Source of the DNA: Rhizobium sp. LCM 4573
GTDB lineage: Bacteria; Pseudomonadota; Alphaproteobacteria; Rhizobiales; Rhizobiaceae
Length of the DNA: 7,033 nucleotides
Direction: 5' to 3'
NCBI RefSeq assembly: GCF_001854865.1
Contig: NZ_MDDW01000030.1
Coordinates: forward strand, 51,068-58,100
Shown one piece after another: positions 1 to 6,528 of this stretch (within the stretch, counting starts at the first letter, position 1; each line of letters opens with the position of its first letter). Position numbers and translations under genes: made by a program. The notes beneath the pieces were generated by a model, which was given only the letters and a program-made list of their open reading frames with translations, made no database searches and was not told the DNA's origin.

Positions 1-374
1 GCGGCCTCGGCAACAGGCTTTCCGACATCGGGCTCGCAGCGGGTTTGAAGCCGCTGGAAAACCTGCTCGGCAATGCGATCGGCGGCATGATGGGCTCGGT
101 GGTGCCTTTCGCCGATGGCGGGGTGGTGCGATCCCCGAGCTTCTTTCCGATGGGCGGCGACATGGGCCTGATGGGCGAGGCGGGCGCGGAAGCGATCCTG
201 CCGCTGAAGCGCGGTCCGGATGGATCGCTCGGCGTTTCCGCGGGCGGCGGCGGGGGCATGCCGCAGATCGTCTTCAACGTGACGGCGACCGATGCGGCGA
301 GCTTCCGGAAGAGCGAGGGGCAGATCTCCGCCATGCTGGCGCGCAGCGTCGCGCGCGGCCGGCGTGGATTGTAA
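1..374 (+). CDS. Phage/GTA tail tape measure protein, C-terminal end (partial)
   Basis: The frame is open from the window edge (first whole codon at 3) to TAA at 372-374, so only about the last 123 residues are seen and the true start lies upstream. The sequence is glycine-rich and hydrophobic, with the typical tape measure C-terminus: a PFADGGVV stretch, a FFPMGG stretch and then GLMGEAGAEAILPLKRG. That last motif recurs at the ends of tape measure proteins in Rhodobacter-type GTAs and related siphophages. In the family, the tape measure runs through the tail tube, sets its length and leaves during DNA delivery. The next gene starts 13 bases downstream and is the expected distal tail gene, which supports the assignment. 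The N-terminal and central parts cannot be assessed. A TTG at 45 could be mistaken for a start, but the frame is open upstream of it and the protein clearly continues. Confidence 0.85.
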   Translation, partial: GLGNRLSDIGLAAGLKPLENLLGNAIGGMMGSVVPFADGGVVRSPSFFPMGGDMGLMGEAGAEAILPLKRGPDGSLGVSAGGGGGMPQIVFNVTATDAASFRKSEGQISAMLARSVARGRRGL

Positions 375-387
375 TGGAGGCTGAACG

Positions 388-1026
388 ATGAGCGGCTTTC
401 ACGAGGTGCGGTTTCCACTGCGGCTGGCGCTTGGCGTCAGCGGCGGGCCGGTTCGGCGCACCGATATCGTCAACCTTTCCAACGGGCGGGAGAACCGCAA
501 TCAGCGCTGGCGCAATTCCCGGCGCAGCTACGATGCCGGATCGGGCGTCAAATCGATCGACGATCTCTACGCGGTGCTGGAATTCTTCGAGGCGCGGGGC
601 GGGCAGCTCTATGGATTCCGGTTCCGCGATCCCGTCGACTGGAAGTCCTGCGCGCCGGGACGGGACGTCTCCGCCACCGACCAGCCGATCGGCACCGGCG
701 ACGGGACGACGGCGGCATTCCAGCTCACGAAAACCTATGGCGATGCGGGTGGAAGCTGGCAGCGGCGGATCGTCAAGCCGGTGGCCGGATCGGTGGTGAT
801 CGCGGTTGGCGGAGCGGTGAAGCCGTTTTCCTCCTATGAGGTCGATACGGCGACGGGGATCGTGACCTTTGCGGCCGGGCACATTCCGCCGGCGGGTGTG
901 CCGGTAACGTCCGGCTATGAATTCGACGTGCCGGTTCGCTTCGATACCGACCGGATCGACGTCAATCTCGCGCATTTCGATGCCGGGCGCATTCCGACCA
1001 TTCCGTTGACGGAGATACTCGCATGA
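388..1026 (+). CDS. DUF2460 (TIGR02217) family GTA/phage distal tail protein
   Basis: This is a 212-residue protein of normal length for the DUF2460 / TIGR02217 family, the orf12 position of Rhodobacter-type GTA clusters. The N-terminus (FHEVRFPLRLALGVSGGP) and the block at about residues 27-90 (LSNGREN.N.RW..SRR.YDAG, then IDDL..VLEFFEARGG.LYGFRFRDP.D) are hallmark family motifs. The C-terminal half is beta-rich and ends in FDVPVRFDTDRIDV, also typical. Family members form the distal tail ring between the tube and the hub. The start is supported by GGAGG at 376-380, 7 bases before the ATG. The stop overlaps the start of the next gene (ATGA at 1023-1026), so the two are probably translationally coupled. 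Nothing suggests damage. The family assignment is secure; the structural role is from knowledge of RcGTA and not visible here. Confidence 0.92.
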   Translation: MSGFHEVRFPLRLALGVSGGPVRRTDIVNLSNGRENRNQRWRNSRRSYDAGSGVKSIDDLYAVLEFFEARGGQLYGFRFRDPVDWKSCAPGRDVSATDQPIGTGDGTTAAFQLTKTYGDAGGSWQRRIVKPVAGSVVIAVGGAVKPFSSYEVDTATGIVTFAAGHIPPAGVPVTSGYEFDVPVRFDTDRIDVNLAHFDAGRIPTIPLTEILA

Positions 1027-1898
1027 GACAGGTTCCGGAGGCTCTGGCCGCGCATCTGAAGGGCGAGGCGACGACTATCTGCCATTGCTGGCGGGTGACG
1101 CGCCGCGATGGCGTGACACTTGGTTTCACCGAACATGACGGAGATCTGAGTTTCGCCGGCACGATCTTCCTGGCGGCGAGCGGCTTTGCTGCGGGTGAGA
1201 CGGAGGCGGCGACCGGGCTTCAGGCGGATTCATCGGAAGTGGCGGGTGGATTTTCGAGCGCGGCGATCAGCGAGGCCGATCTGGCGGCAGGGAAATATGA
1301 CGGCGCGCAGGTGGAGCTTTTCCTCGTCAACTGGCAGGCGCCAGCAGAACATATACTGCTGGCCGTTCGCGAAATCGGCGAGGTCTCACGCGCCGGCGGA
1401 GAATTCCGCGCGGAGTTGCGCAGCATCGCGCACCGGTTGAGCCAGCCGCAGGGGCGGGTTTACGGCAGGCGATGCGACGCAAGCCTCGGAGACAGCCGCT
1501 GCAGGGTCGATTTGGCGGCTTGGCGGGCGGAGGGCGCGATTGCCGAGGTAAGGGATATGAGCCGGATCGTGGTTTCGGGGCTCGGGGCATTTCCTGACGG
1601 CTTTTTCCGGCGCGGGATTATGATGTTGGCGGATGGAGCAAGTCTCGACGTCGAGGGGCACGAGGTGAATGCAGACGGGACCGTGGAGTTGGCCTTCTGG
1701 ATTCCGCCTGACGAGGCGCTGGTAGTCAGGCAGGCATTCACCATCGTTGCGGGCTGCGACAAGACCTTCGCGACCTGCAAGGTGCGCTTCTCAAATCACT
1801 TGAACTTTCGCGGGTTTCCGCATGTTCCGGGCGCGGATTTCGCCTATTCCTATGCCGACGGGGAGCGGGTGCACGATGGCAGCCCGATCTTCGAATGA
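1023..1898 (+). CDS. DUF2163 / BR0599-type (TIGR02218) GTA tail hub protein
   Basis: This 291-residue protein occupies the orf13 position. The N-terminal half (about 1-165, DUF2163) contains HCWRVTRRDG, LGFTEHDGDL and a YDGAQVELFLVNW segment. The C-terminal half (about 190-275, Phage_BR0599) contains GCDKTFATC followed by F.NHLNFRGFPHVPG, a signature of the family. Six cysteines are present: C20, C22, C151, C160, C245 and C252. The last four are arranged C-X8-C and C-X6-C inside conserved motifs (RRCDASLGDSRC and GCDKTFATC) and probably hold an iron-sulfur cluster, as in the lambda gpL tail-tip family; this is inference. The protein should form the hub joining the tail ring to the megatron tip. 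GGAG at 1011-1014 is a plausible ribosome binding site 8 bases from the ATG. The gene overlaps its neighbours on both sides by 4 bases. It is intact and of normal length. Confidence 0.92.
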   Translation: MRQVPEALAAHLKGEATTICHCWRVTRRDGVTLGFTEHDGDLSFAGTIFLAASGFAAGETEAATGLQADSSEVAGGFSSAAISEADLAAGKYDGAQVELFLVNWQAPAEHILLAVREIGEVSRAGGEFRAELRSIAHRLSQPQGRVYGRRCDASLGDSRCRVDLAAWRAEGAIAEVRDMSRIVVSGLGAFPDGFFRRGIMMLADGASLDVEGHEVNADGTVELAFWIPPDEALVVRQAFTIVAGCDKTFATCKVRFSNHLNFRGFPHVPGADFAYSYADGERVHDGSPIFE

Positions 1899-2353
1899 AT
1901 ACGGTCGGTGCGAGGATCGTGGCGTTGGCGGAAGGCTGGATCGGCACGCCCTACCGGCACCAGGGCGCGGCGAAAGGCATCGGTTGCGATTGCATCGGCC
2001 TGATCCGCGGTATCTGGCGGGAGCTGTATGGCGAAGAGCCGGAAGCCGTGCCGCCCTATGCGCCGGATTGGGCGGAGCGCTCCGGCGAGGACCGGCTGGT
2101 CGAGGCGGCGCTGCGGCTGTTCGGGCAGGCCTTGCCGCTGCGTGAAGCGGAACCGGGCGATCTCCTGCTGTTCCGCTGGCGGGCGGATTGCGCCGCAAAG
2201 CATGCGGGCATTCTGGCCGGGCCGGACCATTTCATTCACGCCTACGAGCAGAGCGCGGTGACGCGCTCGGCGCTCGTGCCTTCGTGGAGGAGGCGGATTG
2301 CAGCTGTGCACAGGTTTCCCGTATCACGCGGTGTGATTGAAAAAATCCGCTGA
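1895..2353 (+). CDS. NlpC/P60 family phage cell-wall peptidase (TIGR02219)
   Basis: This 152-residue protein lies at the orf14 position. It has an NlpC/P60 cysteine-peptidase fold: WIGTPYRHQGA at residues 15-25, GCDCIGLIRGIW at 30-41 with likely nucleophile C33, the EPGDLLLF strand at 86-93, KHAGIL at 102-107 with likely catalytic H103, and FIHAY at 113-117 with H115 as third active-site residue. All catalytic positions are present, so the enzyme is probably active. Family members cleave peptide bonds of the peptidoglycan stem and are thought to act at the tail tip during entry. There is no signal peptide, as expected for a virion protein. The start is set by the ATGA overlap with the hub gene (1895-1898); I see no strong ribosome binding site, so coupling is likely. 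The last residues after the conserved RFP (about 10 residues to IEKIR) may be altered by whatever created the following gap. Confidence 0.92.
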   Translation: MNTVGARIVALAEGWIGTPYRHQGAAKGIGCDCIGLIRGIWRELYGEEPEAVPPYAPDWAERSGEDRLVEAALRLFGQALPLREAEPGDLLLFRWRADCAAKHAGILAGPDHFIHAYEQSAVTRSALVPSWRRRIAAVHRFPVSRGVIEKIR

Positions 2354-2406
2354 TTGGCCTATTGTAATGGAGTGGTGAGCTAGGCTGCTACCTCGCCCAC
2401 CGTTTG

Positions 2407-2496
2407 CTAAGCTTTGAAGTTGGCCCGGACGGCGATCGACCAGCCCGTCCGGGTTATTCGCAAGCTAAGCGTAATGCTAATCGGTACAAGCCTCAT
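2407..2496 (-). CDS. Possible 29-residue microprotein, minus strand
   Basis: On the minus strand an ATG (2496-2494) is preceded by GGAGGT (2508-2503) with a 6-base spacer, an ideal Shine-Dalgarno arrangement, and the frame stops at TAG (2409-2407). The peptide would begin MRLVPISITLSLRI and end RANFKA; it is basic with a short hydrophobic stretch. I do not recognise it. The same frame stays open upstream to a GTG at 2616, giving a 69-residue alternative (2616-2407). Codon use is mixed at third positions, unlike the strongly GC-ending neighbouring genes, so the frame is either noncoding or of foreign or remnant origin. It opposes the direction of the tail operon and lies wholly in the gap. The 9-bp inverted repeat at 2424-2453 falls within it. 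This is a low-confidence call resting mainly on the ribosome binding site. Confidence 0.22.
   Translation of the reverse strand: MRLVPISITLSLRITRTGWSIAVRANFKA
2424..2453. repeat. Perfect 9-bp inverted repeat (hairpin)
   Basis: CCCGGACGG (2424-2432) is matched by CCGTCCGGG (2445-2453) around a 12-base loop. On the + strand RNA the stem could extend by two G-U pairs and one U-A pair (2421-2423 with 2454-2456). The following bases (TTATTCG) are not a proper uridine tract, so this is at best a weak terminator or a structural element in the operon message. Confidence 0.55.
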
Positions 2497-2535
2497 AACA
2501 TTACCTCCATATTCGAGAGCAGGGCTCCTGCCTGA

Positions 2536-2560
2536 GTCAGTGTAGCCTATCTCCACTGAC
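2536..2560. repeat. Perfect 7-bp inverted repeat (hairpin)
   Basis: GTCAGTG (2536-2542) pairs with CACTGAC (2554-2560) around an 11-base loop. It sits directly before another inverted repeat at 2561-2579, giving two stems back to back upstream of the megatron start. No T tract follows, so there is no sign of an intrinsic terminator. Confidence 0.45.
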
Positions 2561-2579
2561 GCGCCGGCTGGTTCGGCGC
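2561..2579. repeat. Perfect 6-bp GC-rich inverted repeat (hairpin)
   Basis: GCGCCG (2561-2566) pairs with CGGCGC (2574-2579) around a 7-base loop, immediately after the stem at 2536-2560. A single 6-bp stem would be unremarkable in GC-rich DNA; the tandem placement is what makes it notable. Confidence 0.35.
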
Positions 2580-2653
2580 TTGCTGCTTCTGCTCCCGAAT
2601 TTCCCGACGCTATCACAATTTAAGCGAGTATCCAGTGGCAAGCGCTGGGCGCT

Positions 2654-2659
2654 GAAGGA
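2654..2659 (+). promoter_or_regulatory. Ribosome binding site fixing the megatron start
   Basis: GAAGGA lies 5 bases before the ATG at 2665 and supports that start, which also gives the MATIL N-terminus typical of the family. A small 5-bp hairpin (AGCGC 2641-2645, GCGCT 2649-2653) abuts the site on its 5' side. Confidence 0.7.
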
Positions 2660-2664
2660 TTCAG

Positions 2665-4080
2665 ATGGCCACCATCCTCTTCCAGGCTGCGGGTGCTGCA
2701 CTCGGCGGCGTGTTCGGTCCTGTCGGCGCAATTGTCGGCAGGGCGGTCGGAGCTCTTGCAGGTAGCGTCGTCGACCGGGCATTACTCGGCGGCGGCAGCA
2801 CGATTTCCGGAGCACGCCTTGCGACTGCACGCATTCCGGGCGCAGACGAGGGGACCGCGATCAACCGGCTCTACGGCACGGCGCGGATCGGCGGAACGCT
2901 GATCTGGGCGACGCGCTTCGAGGAAGAGGTCACGAAAGAGCGCTCGGGCGGCAAGGGGAGCGGGCCGAGGATCGAGAACTTCCGCTATTTCGCGAATTTC
3001 GCGGTGGGGCTCTGCGAGGGGCCGATCGCCCGTATCCGGCGCGTTTGGGCCGACGGGCGTGAGCTGGATGTGACCTCGCTGGAAATGCGTGTCTATTGCG
3101 GGACGGAGGACCAGCTTCCCGATCCGCTGATCGAAGCCAAGCAGGAGGAGGGCAAGGCGCCGGCCTATCGGGGCGTTGCCTATGTGGTTTTCGAAAGGTT
3201 GCCGCTCGAGACTTTCGGCAATCGCATACCGCTGCTGCAGTTCGAGGTGGTGCGGCCGGTGGGCCGGTTGGAGACGCAGATACGCGCCGTGACGATGATC
3301 CCCGGCGCGACGGAGCATGGTTATGCGACGGAGCGGGTGACGGAAAAGACGGGCGAGAGCAGCGCCCGCATCATGAACCGCAACACTCTGACGGCCTCCA
3401 CCGATTGGGAGGCATCGCTGGACGAACTGACGGCGGTTTGCCCGAACCTGGAACGGGTGGCGCTGGTCGTCTCCTGGTTCGGCACGGACCTGCGGGCCGG
3501 CCATTGCCGGATCGTGCCGGGAGTCGAGATGGGCGCGAGAAGCGAGGAAAGCCGCGCCTGGTTTGTGAGCGGCATTTCGCGAGGGGACGCCTATCGCATC
3601 AGTCAGGTCAATGGTGGGCCGTCCTATGGCGGAACGCCGAGCGACCGCAGCATTCTTCAGGCGATCGCCGACCTCAAGGCTCGTGGGCTCAAGGTCTATC
3701 TCTATCCCTTCGTGATGATGGACGTGCCGCCCGGAAACGGCCTGCCCGACCCCTATGGCGGGTCCGAGCAGGCGGCCTTTCCCTGGCGCGGGCGGATCAC
3801 TTGCTTTCCGGCGCCTACGCAGCCCGGCAGCGCCGACAGGACGGAAGCGGCAAGAGCACAGGTGGATGCCTTCTGCGGCTTTGCGACCGCGGGTGATTTC
3901 CGCAAGGGCGGCGATAGCGTGAGATATGCGGGACGGGACGAAGGCTATCGCCGCATGATCCTGCATTATGCGCATCTGGCGACGGTGGCGGGCGGTGTCG
4001 ACGGCTTCGTCATCGGCTCGGAATTGCGTGGGCTGACCCAGCTTCGCGACGATACAGGCGGCTTTCCGTTCGTGCAGTAA
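2665..4080 (+). CDS. Megatron N-terminal part (471 residues, ends at premature stop)
   Basis: This is what standard translation would make from the 5' part. It starts MATILFQAAGAALGG, as in other orf15 proteins, followed by INRLYGTARIGGTLIWATRF (about 70-90), NFAVGLCEGPI (about 111-121) and the LKARGLKVYLYPFVMMDVP strand (about 337-355). It ends FPFVQ, roughly 40 residues into the TIM-barrel-like domain, just after GFVIGSELRGLTQL. A barrel cut there should not fold normally, so a stable tail component is doubtful unless it associates with the downstream part. There are no other stops or frame changes, and codon use is uniformly GC-ending, so selection was acting until recently. The megatron family assignment is certain; whether this truncated product is made is not. 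Confidence 0.8.
   Translation: MATILFQAAGAALGGVFGPVGAIVGRAVGALAGSVVDRALLGGGSTISGARLATARIPGADEGTAINRLYGTARIGGTLIWATRFEEEVTKERSGGKGSGPRIENFRYFANFAVGLCEGPIARIRRVWADGRELDVTSLEMRVYCGTEDQLPDPLIEAKQEEGKAPAYRGVAYVVFERLPLETFGNRIPLLQFEVVRPVGRLETQIRAVTMIPGATEHGYATERVTEKTGESSARIMNRNTLTASTDWEASLDELTAVCPNLERVALVVSWFGTDLRAGHCRIVPGVEMGARSEESRAWFVSGISRGDAYRISQVNGGPSYGGTPSDRSILQAIADLKARGLKVYLYPFVMMDVPPGNGLPDPYGGSEQAAFPWRGRITCFPAPTQPGSADRTEAARAQVDAFCGFATAGDFRKGGDSVRYAGRDEGYRRMILHYAHLATVAGGVDGFVIGSELRGLTQLRDDTGGFPFVQ
4078..4080 (+). other. In-frame TAA stop inside the megatron reading frame
   Basis: Codons read GTG CAG TAA CTG GTG, with the stop at codon 472. It is the only disruption of the frame between 2665 and 6513. 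The base after the stop is C, which tends to make termination less efficient, but I recognise no established readthrough motif, slippery heptamer or selenocysteine/pyrrolysine-type hairpin just downstream. Confidence 0.9.
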
Positions 4081-4083
4081 CTG

Positions 4084-6513
4084 GTGCGGCTGGGGGAGGA
4101 CGTGCGGGAAATCGTCGGAACGGGTACCAAGGTCACCTACGGCGCCGACTGGAGCGAGTATTTCGGTTACCACCCGCAGGACGGCTCCGGCGAGGTGCAT
4201 TTCCACCTCGATCCGCTCTGGGCTTCGCCCTCGATCGATGCGGTCGGCATCGACAATTACATGCCGCTCGGAGACTGGCGGGACGACGACCTCGCAAAGG
4301 GCAATCCGGACGGCTTCCGGACCGCCGACGATGCGGAGGCCCTGCAGCGGCAGATCGAGGGCGGGGAGGGTTACGACTGGTACTATGCCGGCGCCGCCGA
4401 CCGGGAAAACCGCATCAGGTCTCCCATTAAGGATGGATTGGCGCAGAAGCATTGGACATTCCGGCACAAGGACATCTTCGGCTGGTGGTCGAGCCGTCAT
4501 TACGACCGCGTGGGTGGGGCGGAGAGGCCGGAACCGACGGCCTGGGAGCCGGGGATGAAGCCGGTCTGGTTCACCGAACTCGGCTGCGCGGCGATCGACA
4601 AGGGCGCGAACCAGCCGAACGTCTTTCTCGACCCGAAATCCACCGAAAGCGCGGTGCCGCATTTCTCCAGCGGCGCACGCTCCGACAGCATGCAGCGGCG
4701 GTTTCTGGAGGCTCACCACGGCTGGTGGCGGGACGGCGGCGCGTGGCCGGGCATGGTCGATCCGGACCACGTCTTCGTCTGGACCTGGGACGCGCGGCCC
4801 TATCCGGCCTTTCCGGGCGATCTTTCTGTGTGGAGTGACGGCGGCAACTGGCGCACCGGACACTGGCTGAATGGCCGGCTGGGTGCGACGACGCTTGGCG
4901 ATGCGATTGCAGCACTTCTGACGGAACACGGTTTTGCCGATTTCGACGTCTCGGAGGTCAGCGGTGATCTCGTTGGCTATGTGCAGGGGGAGGTGACCTC
5001 GGCGCGGGCGCTTCTGGAGCCCTTGCTGGAGGTCTTTCAGGTGGATGTGCGGGAAGATGCGGGCAGGCTGCGCTTCCGCTCCCGGAGCAAGGCCGGCCTT
5101 GCCCCGCGCCGGCTGACCGTGCTGGCTGACCCGGACGACGGGCCGCTCTGGAGCGAGCTTCGCGGTCACGACAGCGATTTCGCCGCGGAAGCGATCCTGA
5201 CGTCCTATAACCCGGCGCTGAATTATGAGCAGGCAAGCACCCGCTCCAGAAGGGCGCGGGCGGAAAGCCTGCGCGTGCTCGGCTACGACCTGCCGGCCGT
5301 ACTGGCGGAGGAGACGGCGCTGATCGCGGTGGAAAACCTCCTGCGCGACCACCGGATCGCCAGGCGGACGCTGAACTTCACTCTTCCCCCAAACGAGGTA
5401 TCGCCCGAGCCGGGCGATGCGGTTCAGCTCGCGGACGGGCCGGACGGCGCCTTCATCATCGAGCGGATCGAGGAGGGGACGACGCGCCGCATCGAAGCCA
5501 GGCGGCATTTGCCCGCCAGCGCGACGGCGCCGATCGCGGAAACCGGCAACCCGGCGGGTGGAGGCACGGCTTCGAATGCTTTCTCGCCCGTCCTGCACTT
5601 CCTCGACCTGCCACGCTTTTCCTCCGGAGAAGCCACGAGCTTTGCGCGGGTGGCGGGCTTTGCGAAACCGTGGCGGCGCATCGTAATTTCGGCTTCCGTC
5701 TCGGGCGAGGGATATCGAACGCGGGCGGTGCTGGATCGCCCGGCACGGGTAGGTCTGCTCGCGGAGGCGCTTTCCCCTTCGGGCATTTTCGGGAGGTTCG
5801 ACAAGGCGCGGCCGATGGTGATCGACCTCTCCTTCGGAGGCCTTTCCTCGGTGGATAGGCTCTCTCTGCTCAGTGGCGAAAACCGTATCGCGGTCCAGGC
5901 GGTGAATGGCGTCTGGGAGGTGATCGACTTTGCCGAGGCGGAAGAGATCGGGCCGAACCGCTGGCGATTATCGGGACTGCTGCGTGGGCTCGCCGGCACC
6001 GAGGACGCGGCTGCCGCAGGAGCCGCGACGGCAGCGCCGGTCGTCGTGTTGGACGGGGCCGTCATGCCTCTCGGGCTGGCGCCCGAGGAGCGGGGCCTTG
6101 GCCTCAACTGGCTGGCGGAAGCGGCAGCCAGCGGCGGAGGGCGAATCGGTCCGCAGGTCTTTGCGGGCGGAACCCGTGCCGAGACGCCGCTTGCCCCCGT
6201 GCATCTGCGCGGGATGCGGCAGGCGAACGGCGATATTCGGCTGACATGGACGCGCCGCAGCCGGATTGACGCTGATACCTGGGAAGGGGCGGAGATACCG
6301 CTGGACGAGCCGGAAGAACGCTATCGGGTCGAGATCATGTCCGACATGGTTGCGAAGCGGATGGCTGAGGTGAGTGTCCCCCAATTCACTTATGCGGCGG
6401 CGGCGGAGATGGTGGATTTCGGCGCTCCGCAGGAGCGGCTTTCGGTGCGGATATGTCAGCTCGGGCGGGCAGTCGCGCTCGGCCTTCCGGCCTCCGCAAT
6501 CATTTTACTCTAG
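4084..6513 (+). CDS. Megatron C-terminal part (TIM-barrel remainder, phage-tail_3-like and C-terminal domains)
   Basis: The frame continues 3 bases after the premature TAA. The first possible start is GTG at 4084, giving 809 residues, but no Shine-Dalgarno sequence precedes it, and the next in-frame ATG (4261) lacks one too, so independent translation would be weak. Early motifs are KVTYGADWSEYFG, HFHLDPLWASPSIDAVGIDN and PVWFTELGCAAIDKGANQPN, characteristic of the GTA_TIM domain with its glycosidase-like acidic positions. WSDGGNWRTGHWLNGRLG closes that domain. SGDLVGYVQGEVTSARALLE opens the phage-tail_3-like part, and IGPNRWRLSGLLRGLAGTEDA belongs to the C-terminal domain. The end (ICQLGRAVALGLPASAIILL) is family-typical and complete. 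No further stop or frameshift occurs in 2.4 kb, so decay, if real, is very recent. Confidence 0.8.
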   Translation: MRLGEDVREIVGTGTKVTYGADWSEYFGYHPQDGSGEVHFHLDPLWASPSIDAVGIDNYMPLGDWRDDDLAKGNPDGFRTADDAEALQRQIEGGEGYDWYYAGAADRENRIRSPIKDGLAQKHWTFRHKDIFGWWSSRHYDRVGGAERPEPTAWEPGMKPVWFTELGCAAIDKGANQPNVFLDPKSTESAVPHFSSGARSDSMQRRFLEAHHGWWRDGGAWPGMVDPDHVFVWTWDARPYPAFPGDLSVWSDGGNWRTGHWLNGRLGATTLGDAIAALLTEHGFADFDVSEVSGDLVGYVQGEVTSARALLEPLLEVFQVDVREDAGRLRFRSRSKAGLAPRRLTVLADPDDGPLWSELRGHDSDFAAEAILTSYNPALNYEQASTRSRRARAESLRVLGYDLPAVLAEETALIAVENLLRDHRIARRTLNFTLPPNEVSPEPGDAVQLADGPDGAFIIERIEEGTTRRIEARRHLPASATAPIAETGNPAGGGTASNAFSPVLHFLDLPRFSSGEATSFARVAGFAKPWRRIVISASVSGEGYRTRAVLDRPARVGLLAEALSPSGIFGRFDKARPMVIDLSFGGLSSVDRLSLLSGENRIAVQAVNGVWEVIDFAEAEEIGPNRWRLSGLLRGLAGTEDAAAAGAATAAPVVVLDGAVMPLGLAPEERGLGLNWLAEAAASGGGRIGPQVFAGGTRAETPLAPVHLRGMRQANGDIRLTWTRRSRIDADTWEGAEIPLDEPEERYRVEIMSDMVAKRMAEVSVPQFTYAAAAEMVDFGAPQERLSVRICQLGRAVALGLPASAIILL

Positions 6514-6516
6514 AAA

Positions 6517-6522
6517 AAGGAG
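6517..6522 (+). promoter_or_regulatory. Strong ribosome binding site for the small membrane protein
   Basis: AAGGAG lies 6 bases before the ATG at 6529 and just after the megatron stop (6511-6513). It selects 6529 over the in-frame ATG at 6538 and supports this very small gene as real. Confidence 0.7.
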
Positions 6523-6528
6523 ACGAGC

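Larger units (their letters stand above)
2354..2664. other. 311-base gap with inverted repeats between peptidase and megatron genes
   Basis: No convincing gene lies on the + strand here. In the GTA family these two genes are normally adjacent, so a gap of this size is unexpected. The stretch is visibly poorer in G+C than the flanking genes and contains at least three perfect inverted repeats of 6-9 bp, listed separately, plus short ones at 2519-2531 and 2641-2653. I see no terminal inverted repeats, clear target-site duplication or transposase remnant, no tRNA-like fold, and no promoter of good quality. It may be an insertion or rearrangement scar, the remains of a small gene, or a structured leader for the megatron message. 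The minus strand holds one tiny ORF with a good ribosome binding site. Confidence 0.6.
2665..6513 (+). pseudogene. GTA TIM-barrel 'megatron' host-contact protein, interrupted by an internal TAA
   Basis: Read through one TAA at 4078-4080, this is a single frame of 1282 codons plus its final stop, about the length of full orf15-like megatron proteins (roughly 1300 residues). Frame is kept exactly across the stop, and both sides carry consecutive parts of the same domain. Rough order: an alanine/glycine-rich start (1-45), N-terminal baseplate region (45-430), GTA_TIM barrel-like domain (430-735), phage-tail_3-like domain (760-920), and the Rcc01698-like C-terminal domain (about 1030-1115). In RcGTA this protein forms the baseplate tip that meets the recipient surface. 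Family members read FPFVE-x-L at the stop position, so a CAA or GAA codon probably became TAA by one change. Explanations are true inactivation, readthrough or suppression, a split but functional gene, or a sequencing error; the sequence alone cannot choose. Confidence 0.72.

Noticed and set aside
274..975. A 233-codon minus-strand frame opposite the tape measure end and DUF2460 gene.
   Set aside because: It is a compositional shadow: low-complexity arginine-rich translation and overlap with a certain gene on the other strand.
368..2372. A 12-base exact direct repeat, ATTGTAATGGAG, at 368-379 and 2361-2372, both just at or after a gene's end.
   Set aside because: A 12-base match in 7 kb is about what chance allows. 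The first copy is simply the stop and ribosome binding site region of DUF2460. The second could be a relic of a lost gene start but has no gene after it.
2424..2460. The 9-bp hairpin considered as an intrinsic terminator between the peptidase and megatron genes.
   Set aside because: The following bases are TTATTCG, not a run of T, on the + strand, and no T run follows on the minus strand. It is kept only as a repeat.
4060..4100. Programmed frameshift at the megatron stop.
   Set aside because: The frame is identical before and after the stop, so no shift is needed, and no slippery heptamer is present.
2782..5598. A 938-codon open frame on the minus strand, antisense to the megatron gene.
   Set aside because: It mirrors a GC-rich gene with strong third-position bias, which removes stops from one antisense frame. 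The protein is rich in arginine, alanine and proline with no recognisable domain, while the + strand frame has clear family motifs.
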